A stretch of DNA of 39,615 nucleotides from a virus. The stretch lies in IMG/VR virus record IMGVR_UViG_3300023301_000033, positions 1 through 39,615 of that record. One strand, written 5' to 3'. Numbering within the stretch: position 1 is the stretch's first letter; each line of letters opens with the position of its first letter. This document shows positions 24,436 through 32,174 of this stretch, in pieces. The position numbers were made by a program, and so were the translations under genes. The notes beneath the pieces are model-generated. The model had not been told where the DNA came from. It worked only from the letters and a program-made list of their open reading frames with translations, and ran no database searches.

Positions 24436-25427
24436 GGTCTATCATATGGACCAATTTTAGTAGGGTCATTCCTATCCCATCCTAGAATGTCAAGGATTTC
24501 TTGGCTCCACAGTTTGATGTAGTAGGATTTCATCTGGTCATACAATTTTAAATCAGCATCCTCTCCTGGATTGATCCTTTTATATGCCAACCACAATGGA
24601 TCAACAGGTTGTAAATCTCTACCATAATATCGATCTTGATTCTCATTATCGTATGCATGATCAACAACCTTGCCATCTCGAATCTTCACTCCAGGAGGAT
24701 TACCAAAGAAATCTCCTAGCATTGGATCAACATTCCTGATTGCTGTTATCATATCCTCAATAATAGGAGACCAAAGAGTTGTTTGAGCCATCCAATCCAT
24801 ACGCTTGTTGATTACTAGTATCAATGCACGTGTATCTGTCATCCACATAACTCGGTGAACTCTTGCCTCTGGTGCCAAACGAATTTCTTCAAGTGGAACA
24901 TTTAAATCTGCCAACTTTCGATATCCTCTGCGAATTGATTCGGCAACTTCTTCATATATGTCAACTGCTTCTTGACCACCATATGCCTCAATCGAATCGG
25001 ACATATGAATATCCATATCTCTCAGGTCTGTTGTCCGTGAAGTTTGTGTCCAGTAACTGGATAACTTGCTACGCACAATTTGTTCTCTTAGTCCCACAGA
25101 GCAATTGTGAATAGCAAAGTTGAAGGTAACTGCCTCTGCAGATGGAACATTGGCTAGTAGGTTCATCCTGGCAACTTCCTGCACCACTCTGCTTGCTGTG
25201 CCATGTTCAGGATAACAACTCACAATATATTCCTTGAGTTCATCCAAACCTTCCATACCATCATATACCGCTTGTGCCTCTGCTGAATCTACGAATTCAT
25301 TGAATCTTGAACCATGCCATAGTGAGAATAACGTACCCACTGGATTCTCAGTACTTGACATTAACTCAACCCTTGGTCTTATAAATTCTGTTCTTGAACT
25401 GCCTTTTACTCTTCCTCTGTAACTCAT
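24432..25427 (-). CDS. ThyX-like flavin-dependent thymidylate synthase homologue with altered signature
   Basis: ATG at 25427, or TTG at 25433; about 331 residues, longer than ordinary ThyX (about 220-250). It follows the ThyX plan: PRVELMSSTENP at the first strand, signature region EQIVRSKLSSYWTQTSR, then NVPLEEIRLAPEAR and MWMTDTRALILVINKR with MAQTTLW. The usual RHRxxSxNExSxR is eroded: the His is Ser, the second Arg is Lys, and the Asn-Glu is Trp-Thr. It may still make dTMP from dUMP, or it may attach another group such as hydroxymethyl. Neighbouring nucleotide genes support a role in phage thymidine chemistry. Confidence 0.75.
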   Translation of the reverse strand: MSYRGRVKGSSRTEFIRPRVELMSSTENPVGTLFSLWHGSRFNEFVDSAEAQAVYDGMEGLDELKEYIVSCYPEHGTASRVVQEVARMNLLANVPSAEAVTFNFAIHNCSVGLREQIVRSKLSSYWTQTSRTTDLRDMDIHMSDSIEAYGGQEAVDIYEEVAESIRRGYRKLADLNVPLEEIRLAPEARVHRVMWMTDTRALILVINKRMDWMAQTTLWSPIIEDMITAIRNVDPMLGDFFGNPPGVKIRDGKVVDHAYDNENQDRYYGRDLQPVDPLWLAYKRINPGEDADLKLYDQMKSYYIKLWSQEILDILGWDRNDPTKIGPYDRP

Positions 25428-25524
25428 TATCAATCACGCTCCCATTCATAAATTTTTGTAAATCTGCCAATAACATTGTTCTAGTCTCTTGGCTGTTGTT
25501 CCTGACTAAAATAACCTCCTCCAA
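25366..25524 (-). CDS. Small basic 52-aa protein overlapping thyX
   Basis: TTG at 25524 has GGAGG exactly 8 nt upstream. The product starts MEEVILVRNNSQETRTMLLA and ends very basic (RKSKRQFKNRIYKTKG). It overlaps the first 62 bp of the ThyX-like gene in another frame, which is long for this genome, so the C-terminal end may be fortuitous. It fills an otherwise empty gap. Confidence 0.5.
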   Translation of the reverse strand: MEEVILVRNNSQETRTMLLADLQKFMNGSVIDNELQRKSKRQFKNRIYKTKG

Positions 25525-25539
25525 AATAAAAACCTCCAA

Positions 25540-26049
25540 TCAATCTTCTTCCACACTATCAATAAACTCTTGTTCTTCTTCAACTGACAATATTCCTGAT
25601 GCTTTACCAATATTACCATTCTGCATTTCCCATACTAAGTTGTGATCTTCGTCTACTGTAGAAAAATCTCCATGGTACCATTTACTCAAAATTTGCTTGT
25701 ATTCATACTTGTTTTTGACTTCCATAGAACCATCCAAGGCTACCAGTAACCACTCAACACGCTCTTGTGTTAGCTCATAGAATGACCACTTCTGAGGTGC
25801 TTCTACTTTCTGGTGACTCATACCGTGAATATACTTTTGGAAGTAAGCATCATTCATTTCCTCCTGTGAGATATCATCACTGAAAGGGTTTGAACCTGTA
25901 TTCTGAGTACTTGTCTCTACGACTTCCATATCTGAGTAATCAACTTCTGGTTCTTCCTCAGTTGATCCTATATCACTGAAAACATTAAACATCCACACAC
26001 ACAATATAACCACTGCAACGGAAAATGCTAACACAATCTTTTTATTCAT
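25540..26049 (-). CDS. Membrane-anchored protein resembling DUF6241 (169 aa)
   Basis: ATG at 26049 with AGGAGGA. Residues 4-24 form one N-terminal membrane helix (VLAFSVAVVILCVWMFNVFS), then a long acidic linker, then a folded part starting near NPFSDDISQEEM with YIHGMSHQKVEAPQKWSFYE and ERVEWLLVALDG. The NPF...IHGMSHQKV...KW pattern is one I associate with DUF6241 proteins of Bacillus. The domain would face the outside of the cell. Function unknown. Confidence 0.7.
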   Translation of the reverse strand: MNKKIVLAFSVAVVILCVWMFNVFSDIGSTEEEPEVDYSDMEVVETSTQNTGSNPFSDDISQEEMNDAYFQKYIHGMSHQKVEAPQKWSFYELTQERVEWLLVALDGSMEVKNKYEYKQILSKWYHGDFSTVDEDHNLVWEMQNGNIGKASGILSVEEEQEFIDSVEED

Positions 26050-26107
26050 TCTTAATTCCTCCTAATTTGTTGTACCCTACTATAGGTACGGTATCGGTAT
26101 GTTAACC

Positions 26108-26431
26108 CTAACTTCCTATATTAATTAAATTAATTCCCTTCTCAACGAGAAAGTCCTTACCTTCAGTCTTCCTGTAATCAATCTCATATACAACCGTGTG
26201 AACTCCTGCTTCCCATAATTTATAGGCACAATCAAAACATGGAGAATGAGATAATATAATCATCTTGGTCTGTGGCAATCTCCTCAATAAAACATCCTCT
26301 GCATGAATGCAACCACACTTTCCAGTCACTCCTGTGCAACCATCCCCAAAGTTGCCATTGGTGGTAGTTAACATTACTCCATTGTTTGTTATGCCAGTTG
26401 CTGTTACCTTATAACGCTTACAAGCCTTCAC
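26108..26431 (-). CDS. dCMP/cytidine deaminase-family protein (107 aa)
   Basis: GTG at 26431 with AAGGGG 9 nt upstream. The zinc site is complete: CIHAED (H43, E45) and SHSPCFDCA (C65, C68). It is shorter than classical phage dCMP deaminases (about 150-190 residues), but keeps the core. It would convert dCMP to dUMP, the substrate of the ThyX-like enzyme encoded two genes downstream. Preceded by a terminator hairpin at 26460-26488. Confidence 0.8.
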   Translation of the reverse strand: MKACKRYKVTATGITNNGVMLTTTNGNFGDGCTGVTGKCGCIHAEDVLLRRLPQTKMIILSHSPCFDCAYKLWEAGVHTVVYEIDYRKTEGKDFLVEKGINLINIGS

Positions 26432-26459
26432 ATTCCCATCCCCTTCATAATTTATTGTA

Positions 26460-26488
26460 CAAAAATAGGTGAGGAATTAACCCCACCT
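26460..26488 (-). terminator. Rho-independent terminator
   Basis: On the minus strand AGGTGGGG-TTAATT-CCTCACCT (one G-U pair) is followed by ATTTTT. It separates the small HTH gene from the deaminase gene, though some read-through is likely as no strong promoter follows. Confidence 0.75.
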
Positions 26489-26495
26489 AAGTCCA

Positions 26496-26678
26496 TTATA
26501 TATGTCTCCATCTTAACCGTTTGACAATCTTGTAGATAGCATGTTCGCTGACTCCATGTTCAAATGCCAATTGAATCATACTCTTCTCCCCCTTGGAGAA
26601 TTGTTCTCTTATTATCAATACTTGTTCTTCTTTGAGCTTAGCCATGCCATGTTCAGAACCTCTTGCAATTCTGCCCAT
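26496..26678 (-). CDS. Small HTH protein of homing-endonuclease type (60 aa)
   Basis: ATG at 26678 with GAGGTGA. It reads GSEHGMAKLKEEQVLIIREQ, then an HTH (SMIQLAFEHGVSEHAIYKIV) and RLRWRHI. This is the pattern of the C-terminal DNA-binding part of phage HNH homing endonucleases, here without a nuclease domain. It may be a free regulator or a remnant. Confidence 0.7.
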   Translation of the reverse strand: MGRIARGSEHGMAKLKEEQVLIIREQFSKGEKSMIQLAFEHGVSEHAIYKIVKRLRWRHI

Positions 26679-26710
26679 TTACAAATCACCTCAATATCAG
26701 GATATGTTTA

Positions 26711-27457
26711 TCACCCCTGCAATTGACCTGCATCTATTCTGATTATGTTACCTGATGCAAATCCACCTTTCTCAACTATGAAATGAACCCAATCTCCTAC
26801 CTCGCTTGGCTCCATCCCTCTTCCCACTGGAATGTTAGCACTTAGCATATCCTCTGCTTTGTCACGTGTGATATTTCGTTGGTGCATAAGGTCTTTAATG
26901 GTCTTGGTATCCATTGGTGTCATAACTCTCCCTAATGCCAATCCTGTGATCAACCACTCGTCACTACCATACTTATTTAATTCTCTTGCTGTGCTTCTCA
27001 GGAACTGATTAGCTCCAGCTTTGCTTGCACCATATGCAAACGAACTTGATTTAGGAATCATTGCTGTGTCAGATGTAATTGCGATGAAAGCTTTATCATT
27101 TCCATCTTCACCGAACACATTAACGTATGCCTGCAACAGGAGGAAATTTGATGTCAAGTTGACCGCAATCGTCTTGTCAAAATCCTCCTGTGAGTAATCT
27201 GCTAATGGACCAAGAATGTTGACTCCAACACTGTTTACCAATAAGTCAAGATGGTCATCATTTTCCTTAATTATGTCCATTAGTTCCCGAACCTCATTCT
27301 TGTAAGTAATGTCCACCAATGTCTGGGTGAACTCCATATGGTCATATTGCAGGTCTGCACTGACCACCTTGTACCCTTTCCCTTCTAACTTACTGGCAAT
27401 AGCATAACCAATGTTGCCTCTTGTTCCTGCACCAACTACTAAAGCTACCTTACTCAT
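26711..27457 (-). CDS. Short-chain dehydrogenase/reductase, intact active site (248 aa)
   Basis: ATG at 27457 with AAGGAGGA. Full-length SDR: nucleotide-binding ALVVGAGTRGNIGYAIASKL (about 4-23), acidic VVSADL after the second strand, LVNSVG in place of NNAG, catalytic Ser in AITSDTA and YGASKAG with Tyr and Lys. Substrate cannot be read from the sequence. SDRs are rare in phages; a second, partly degenerate one is encoded 1 kb upstream. Neighbours suggest nucleotide, cofactor or base chemistry. Confidence 0.88.
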   Translation of the reverse strand: MSKVALVVGAGTRGNIGYAIASKLEGKGYKVVSADLQYDHMEFTQTLVDITYKNEVRELMDIIKENDDHLDLLVNSVGVNILGPLADYSQEDFDKTIAVNLTSNFLLLQAYVNVFGEDGNDKAFIAITSDTAMIPKSSSFAYGASKAGANQFLRSTARELNKYGSDEWLITGLALGRVMTPMDTKTIKDLMHQRNITRDKAEDMLSANIPVGRGMEPSEVGDWVHFIVEKGGFASGNIIRIDAGQLQG

Positions 27458-27482
27458 AAATAATTCCTCCTTATAATTTTGT

Positions 27483-27514
27483 TAAAAATAGCAGAGTGGA
27501 ATTAACCACTCTGC
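27483..27514 (-). terminator. Rho-independent terminator
   Basis: A perfect nine-pair hairpin, GCAGAGTGG-TTAATT-CCACTCTGC, is followed on the minus strand by TATTTTT. It lies between the GIY-YIG-like gene and the first SDR gene. The loop TTAATT is the same as in the terminators at 23.4 and 26.5 kb. Confidence 0.85.
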
Positions 27515-27520
27515 ATTATC

Positions 27521-27913
27521 TTATTCCTTAGCGTCGTTTCCAACCCCATCAATTTCACTCTGGTCTTCTTCTGCAACCTCAACACCATTAATATTGTCTA
27601 GGTAAGCTTTCTTTGCAGCATGCAAATCTTTGAGAGATGTCTCAATAGGAAATTCCTCAATGATTTCCATCTCAATAGCACCATGAGACTCATCAAATTC
27701 TGCTTGCAACTTCTTGTTAGAATGTCTGCCATTATTTAACTGCTTGTGGTAATCACGGAAACAAACCTCAACTTGTGAAGATACACCATAATGTTCGAAT
27801 CCTGATTGCTCGTTGAAAATACGGAAGATACCCTTAGTTTTCTTTGCCTTTGGCTTTTCCTCAACTGCTTCTTCCTGTTCTGCTACCTCTACGTTTTCAT
27901 TAACTTCTGTCAT
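27521..27913 (-). CDS. GIY-YIG-fold-like protein with acidic tails (130 aa)
   Basis: ATG at 27913 with AGGAGG, overlapping the upstream gene by 14 bp. Residues 27-90 resemble a GIY-YIG domain: KGIFRIFNEQSGFEHYGVSS, FRDYHKQLNNGRHSNKKLQA, then EMEIIEEF. GIY is GIF and YIG is HYG. The Arg after YIG seems present (CFRDY). The ends are acidic and lysine-rich. A related protein is encoded at 36.6-37.1 kb. It may be an inactive nuclease fold used for binding. Confidence 0.65.
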   Translation of the reverse strand: MTEVNENVEVAEQEEAVEEKPKAKKTKGIFRIFNEQSGFEHYGVSSQVEVCFRDYHKQLNNGRHSNKKLQAEFDESHGAIEMEIIEEFPIETSLKDLHAAKKAYLDNINGVEVAEEDQSEIDGVGNDAKE

Positions 27914-28355
27914 GATATAATTCCTCCTGAATTTTTGTAAGCATGGCTTCTAGTCTCTCAGTATGTTCTCCAAAACCCTTGATATTATCTTCATCCAAGC
28001 ATAAGATACCGTAATTGGCATATGCTATGATGTCCTGAAGTGTATCACGAACTGATTCACCATTGACCTTTGGGTCGTTCCCTTCCCAGACTAAGCTCCG
28101 TAATCTTGATTCCTTAATCATCAGCTTAATGTAGATACCAACCAATCCTGTACTCTTCCATGCTTCTCCATAATCTGATGTTTTTGCTCCTCTTGCTAAC
28201 TGAAGAACTCCTGTAAGTGTATCACGGAATTTCTCTGTGTAATAATCTCGTTCAATATTATCACTCGTGTAGCCACATGCTCCACACTGAAACTCCTCTT
28301 CAGTGCTGAAAATATACTTGTCATTATAGCAATTGGGACATCTGTTAATCACCAA
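27900..28355 (-). CDS. Zinc-finger + DUF1599-like (nucleotide-modification-associated) protein
   Basis: TTG at 28355 with AGGAGG 8 nt away. Residues 5-28 are a zinc ribbon (RCPNCYNDKY and FQCGACGYTS). The rest fits DUF1599: VGIYIKLMIKESRLRSLVW and SVRDTLQDIIAYANYGILCL. That family is named for its association with nucleotide modification genes in phages. The exact reaction is unknown. Confidence 0.75.
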   Translation of the reverse strand: MVINRCPNCYNDKYIFSTEEEFQCGACGYTSDNIERDYYTEKFRDTLTGVLQLARGAKTSDYGEAWKSTGLVGIYIKLMIKESRLRSLVWEGNDPKVNGESVRDTLQDIIAYANYGILCLDEDNIKGFGEHTERLEAMLTKIQEELYHDRS

Positions 28356-28409
28356 TCAACTAACCTCCTCTAATTATAGCACACTGTTAATCAAAAAGCA
28401 CACTTTATT
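28356..28409 (-). promoter_or_regulatory. Intergenic element with TGCTATAAT and repeated AGTGTGCT
   Basis: On the minus strand AAATAAAGTGTGC is followed after 13 nt by a second GTGTGC and TATAAT (28378-28373), an extended -10 without a clear -35. The start point would fall very near the ribosome binding site. The first part matches the start of the three elements at 36-37 kb (AATAAAGTRTGC), so this may be a shortened relative rather than a promoter. Confidence 0.4.
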
Positions 28410-29081
28410 TTATCTTTTATCGTTATTTCCTAAATAAATATTCTCACCAGATAACCACTTGCTACCAATCATACTTGCTACCTCATTACCAATTTCTGTT
28501 GGAGTTATACACCCATCATATAATTTCTCAATTTGCTCTGGTGTGAATCCTCTAGTATAAACAAGTGCTTCCTGAACCTCTTGGGTTAATGGAGTGCCTT
28601 GAACATTTGCTGGGTGAACTCCTATGACCACATATTCTCCAGGAAATGCCAAATTTAAGTCGTATGCTACACAGGATACATAATGTGCTAGTCCTGCTTT
28701 ACTCGCAGTGTACACTGCTCCATTTGTGGCGTGTTTCCTGCTCCACAAGGAACCTATGTGGAAGATAGTCTTAACTCCATCCGTGCCTTGAGTCTTCCTA
28801 ACGAACTCACTTGTTAGAGAAATTGCTGCAGATAAGTTTGTTGATACAACTTTATTGGCTCTCTCAAAAGTCCATTGATCTGGTTTAGCATTATCAGTTA
28901 TCCCAATACAGTTAACAAACACCTTCTCCTCTCCTGAGAATAATTCATAAACCTCCTGTGAGAGATCACGTACATCAATGTGTTTAGGAAAGGAGGATAC
29001 ACTATATCCTATCCCCACTAAACCTTCCATAACCCCTTCAGAAATTGATCCTGATCTTGTCTTAGTAACTTTAGCTTCCAT
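28410..29081 (-). CDS. Second short-chain dehydrogenase-like protein, cofactor loop altered (223 aa)
   Basis: ATG at 29081 with GAGGGGG; a longer open frame to 29189 lies over the upstream gene and is rejected. The SDR core is visible: VNCIGITDNA, catalytic Ser in FHIGSLWSRK, YTASKAG with Tyr and Lys, and VIGVHPANVQGTP. The N-terminus (KVTKTRSGSISEGVMEGL) lacks the usual TGxxxGxG. It may bind its cofactor poorly or use a partner such as the SDR at 26.7 kb. Confidence 0.8.
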   Translation of the reverse strand: MEAKVTKTRSGSISEGVMEGLVGIGYSVSSFPKHIDVRDLSQEVYELFSGEEKVFVNCIGITDNAKPDQWTFERANKVVSTNLSAAISLTSEFVRKTQGTDGVKTIFHIGSLWSRKHATNGAVYTASKAGLAHYVSCVAYDLNLAFPGEYVVIGVHPANVQGTPLTQEVQEALVYTRGFTPEQIEKLYDGCITPTEIGNEVASMIGSKWLSGENIYLGNNDKR

Positions 29082-30048
29082 GATTATAAACCCCCTCTGT
29101 TGGAACAACATGGTTGATAACTTCCTTGATACTACCAACTCTAGTAACTCCTGTGAATAACTTAGAATCTTGATTATAAGGTTTGTCAACCAGCAAGCAT
29201 TTTGCTCCTAATGTTGATATAGCATTAGCATTACTCGCAACATCTTCTATAAAGAAGTCAACACGGTTGTTGCCAAATTCTTTCAATAAACGCTCTTCCT
29301 TATCCTCGTCAAATATGATTGCATCATAAACCAAATCGTTCTTCTCCAACCACTCCATAGTGTCAGAGAATATGCGGTTATACTTTTGGTATGGTCTGGC
29401 TGTCAACAATACAATCTTGTATCCTTGTTCACGTAAATCTGCCAGCATTTCCTTGGCTCCATCAACAACTGGTATAAAACGTTTTTGACCAGATTGACGG
29501 TATCTATCTTTAAGCTTCATACCAAGCTCAGTACTTATACCAAATTGTTCATAAATATTGTACTTTACAATATTATCAGAATCAAAATCCGTGTTGAGTT
29601 CTTGGTTGATATATTCTAGGAATGAACGTGGATAATCAGCAAGCACTCCATCAATATCTACCCCAACGATCTTATCATCTGTATCCTTGATAACATCCAT
29701 CAATTCCTGCTTGTAACGTTGAACCACAACTGCAGATTTGCGGAAATATTCTTCATAGATATCTTCATAAGTGAAACCGTGCAGTTGAGTCAGGCTCATC
29801 CAATACTTAAGGCAATCAACCAATTCTTCCTTAGTATTGCTCTTGATCAAATCCTTCTTCTCGCTACGATGAATCTTCCAGTTGACAGTATCAAGAACCT
29901 CTCCAACTTCTCTCATTAATGCTAAGTGGTAAAAGTTATTCCACTTTTGGAACTTCTCCTTATCGTTTGCTACATTTTCCAAATCAACTAGTTTGTCGTT
30001 GAATGCTCTCTGATCTTCCCAAATCTTTTTGAAATCTAATTCCATCAT
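29071..30048 (-). CDS. Fusion: all-alpha dUTPase/NTP-pyrophosphatase-like + HAD 5'-nucleotidase
   Basis: ATG at 30048 or 30045 with GGGAGG; the stop of the upstream gene overlaps. Residues 30-112 are a dimeric-dUTPase/MazG-like helical domain: LMREVGEVLD (E47, E50) and EELVDCLKYWMSL (E75, D78), the metal-binding Glu/Asp set. Residues 125-315 are a HAD phosphatase of the deoxyribonucleotidase type: VGVDIDGVLADY (D131, D133), IVLLTARP and FIEDVASNA. Together they could take dUTP to dUMP and then remove phosphate from dUMP or dTMP. Phages that replace thymine carry such activities. Confidence 0.82.
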   Translation of the reverse strand: MMELDFKKIWEDQRAFNDKLVDLENVANDKEKFQKWNNFYHLALMREVGEVLDTVNWKIHRSEKKDLIKSNTKEELVDCLKYWMSLTQLHGFTYEDIYEEYFRKSAVVVQRYKQELMDVIKDTDDKIVGVDIDGVLADYPRSFLEYINQELNTDFDSDNIVKYNIYEQFGISTELGMKLKDRYRQSGQKRFIPVVDGAKEMLADLREQGYKIVLLTARPYQKYNRIFSDTMEWLEKNDLVYDAIIFDEDKEERLLKEFGNNRVDFFIEDVASNANAISTLGAKCLLVDKPYNQDSKLFTGVTRVGSIKEVINHVVPTEGVYNHGS

Positions 30049-30794
30049 TCAAACCTCCCAATAGTTTCGTAGTATGAGTGGTGTGCTAGGAACTTCCTAT
30101 CCCACTTCCCATATCTACCTTGCAGTAACATTCTGTTATCTGGACAGTAGAAATTAGCATCAATAATCTTTGGTATAGTGAAATCCCCACCATGAACAAC
30201 TTCTGTCCACTCATTACCAAGTATGTTGCTATATCGATACCAATCAATCTGTTCATCTATATTGTAGATTACTTGGTTGGTATTCAACCCTATTAATTTG
30301 TCGATTCCTTCTGGTCTCCCTTTCTTCACCCTTTGTTGCAACATCTTGCAATCAGCTTCAGGATACACAATGTTCAATGGAACCGTGCTGATAATGTAGT
30401 CATAATCCTCCAGGAGATAGACAACAACCTCCTGTGTGATATCTAGCAACCTAACTTTGTCTGCATGGTTGCCAATCAATATCTCCATAGCCTGTCTGAA
30501 GTCGTACCCTGTGTTGAATGCTGGTAAGTCCACAAGAGAATTGTTCTCTGGTATGCCTAGCTTGTTACTATACTGCATGTGGGGCAATTCCCCTTCCTTA
30601 ACTCCTAGCACGTAGTTATGCACTGTAACCCAATCTAGTGGCAGACCACAATTGTCATGAAGATAGTGCAACCCCTTAACTTTGGACATTGTTGGCATAT
30701 GCTTGTCATATATATCGTGATCAATCCCCAAATCTGTCAATGCTTGTGCTGATAATAATCCTGCAGCACCTGAACCTAATATAGCTACTCTCAT
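30045..30794 (-). CDS. FAD/NAD(P)-binding protein (249 aa)
   Basis: ATG at 30794 with GGAGAGGAG. The N-terminus is a dinucleotide-binding fold, VAILGSGAAGLLSAQALTDL with GxGxxG and a terminal acidic residue after the second strand (HDIYDK). A second signature is DYDYIISTVP, typical of flavin amine-oxidase-like proteins, and a conserved-looking end LLQGRYGKWDRKFLAHHSYY. The protein is short for an oxidoreductase. Substrate unknown; it stands beside nucleotide enzymes. Confidence 0.75.
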   Translation of the reverse strand: MRVAILGSGAAGLLSAQALTDLGIDHDIYDKHMPTMSKVKGLHYLHDNCGLPLDWVTVHNYVLGVKEGELPHMQYSNKLGIPENNSLVDLPAFNTGYDFRQAMEILIGNHADKVRLLDITQEVVVYLLEDYDYIISTVPLNIVYPEADCKMLQQRVKKGRPEGIDKLIGLNTNQVIYNIDEQIDWYRYSNILGNEWTEVVHGGDFTIPKIIDANFYCPDNRMLLQGRYGKWDRKFLAHHSYYETIGRFE

Positions 30795-30819
30795 ATTTTT
30801 AGCTCCTCTCCCCTGATTC

Positions 30820-30855
30820 TAAGATTAAGAAAGGGAAGGATTCTCATCCCTCCCT
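30820..30855 (-). terminator. Terminator-like hairpin after the SSB gene
   Basis: Ten pairs, AGGGAGGGAT-GAGA-ATCCTTCCCT on the minus strand (one G-U), with a GNRA tetraloop, followed by TTCTTAATCTT. It begins 9 bp after the SSB stop and would limit transcription into the FAD gene. Confidence 0.7.
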
Positions 30856-30863
30856 AATAAATA

Positions 30864-31322
30864 TTAAAATGGCAAGTCGTCATCACTAATCTCTATTGGA
30901 TTCCCCTCTTCACCTTCAGCGAATGGATCTCCACCATCATCAGTACTGCCACCTTCAAAAGGTTTAAGTCCGATGATATCCTCTCGATCCTTACCCTGAT
31001 ATTCTCTGTGATCAACGATTGCCATTGCCTTGCTACCCAACATTTCATCGAAGTCGATCTTCATAGCTCTTTTGGGAACTTCTACCCCGAATGCCTCCAA
31101 TGTCTCTTTGATCTTCCACATAGTTTGCTGCATTACTGGAAGGTTGAAGAACAATTGTCGTCCTTTGTGTTCTCCTCCAGCAATCTTCAAGATCAATACA
31201 TACATATTGTCACCCTTTTGTGTCTTCTTCAAGTCCACGTCAAACAAATGAATAGGATAATCCCCTTTTGGTAAAAGTTCAAAACCACTCTCAACATTAG
31301 TAAAATCAAAATTAGCTTCCAT
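30864..31322 (-). CDS. Single-stranded DNA-binding protein, DUF669-like
   Basis: ATG at 31322 with AGGAGG. 152 residues. The core has LPKGDYPIHLFDVDLKKTQK, MYVLILKIAGGEHKGRQLFF and an OB-like barrel, as in phage DUF669 proteins. The last residues, ISDDDLPF, are the acidic tip found in SSBs, which recruits other replication proteins. It is followed by a terminator and preceded by the Sak4-like gene. Confidence 0.82.
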   Translation of the reverse strand: MEANFDFTNVESGFELLPKGDYPIHLFDVDLKKTQKGDNMYVLILKIAGGEHKGRQLFFNLPVMQQTMWKIKETLEAFGVEVPKRAMKIDFDEMLGSKAMAIVDHREYQGKDREDIIGLKPFEGGSTDDGGDPFAEGEEGNPIEISDDDLPF

Positions 31323-31366
31323 AATAATATAGCCTCCTGTTTTTGTAGTAAAATTCTGACATGATG

Positions 31367-32161
31367 TTAATCGAACTTCTTAATTTCCTCCAAGATTTTA
31401 TCAAGATTTTCTGGTATCTCGATTGCACCATCTGTAATCTTATTAAGCATTTCAAACAAGGTAGGATTCTCCATCCCCATACCTAATTTTCCTGACCTAT
31501 CCTTGGCTTTATATTTACCTTTTGGTTGGGTAAGAATCTTACGTAAAGTCTTGTCATCTTTTCCTCCTGCAGTGAACATATAACCAACTACATCAACATA
31601 ACCCATAACGCTGTTGCAAAGTTTTGGCATGAGTTCAGGTAGAATCTTGACACTACCATCATTCTCATCCTTGTCTTCTCCAGCAAGACAAGTGAACACC
31701 ACGTTCATTGGTAGGTCTCTGAATGTGCGAACTAGCTTTCTCATTCGATTCGTGTTCTTACCATAATCCTGCAGCATTGGAGTATCTTTATCAAACTTGG
31801 CATCACGCTTGGGATCAACTAATACCTCATCCATACTCATAGTTTGGATTTCTGTCAAGGAATCTAAGATGACAGTTTCTCTATCGTGCTTCCCACTCTT
31901 GAGATACCAGAATATGTCTTGCAGGTCTTTGATACTCTCAGGTTTGACAACTTTGATATCCAAATCCTTGTGGAAACTCTTGAACTTATTCAGCGACATT
32001 GTTCCACCTTCGCAGTTGATGATAAGTGGCTTTGGAGACAATGCTGCTGCAGTTGTCTTCCCTATCCCTGCATCACTATACAGGAGGATATTTGATGTCT
32101 CTTTGACATCTTCAATACCTGTCATCTTGCTTTTTAGTTTTTCTAAAGTCTTCTCATCCAA
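31367..32161 (-). CDS. Sak4-like single-strand annealing ATPase
   Basis: TTG at 32161 with AAGGAGG 8 nt away; 264 residues. Walker A is SDAGIGKTT (29-37), Walker B ETVILDS (95-101), and DLPMNVVFTCLAGEDKD follows, in the order of phage AAA/RecA-core Sak4 proteins. It would anneal strands with the SSB whose gene follows, for phage recombination. Clear family. Confidence 0.87.
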   Translation of the reverse strand: MDEKTLEKLKSKMTGIEDVKETSNILLYSDAGIGKTTAAALSPKPLIINCEGGTMSLNKFKSFHKDLDIKVVKPESIKDLQDIFWYLKSGKHDRETVILDSLTEIQTMSMDEVLVDPKRDAKFDKDTPMLQDYGKNTNRMRKLVRTFRDLPMNVVFTCLAGEDKDENDGSVKILPELMPKLCNSVMGYVDVVGYMFTAGGKDDKTLRKILTQPKGKYKAKDRSGKLGMGMENPTLFEMLNKITDGAIEIPENLDKILEEIKKFD

Positions 32162-32174
32162 ATCGTTCTCCTCC

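Noticed and set aside
26050-26107. Possible promoter TTAACA-15-TATAGT with a GTACC/GGTAC inverted repeat
   Set aside because: Spacer of 15 is short and there is no second support; kept only as a note.
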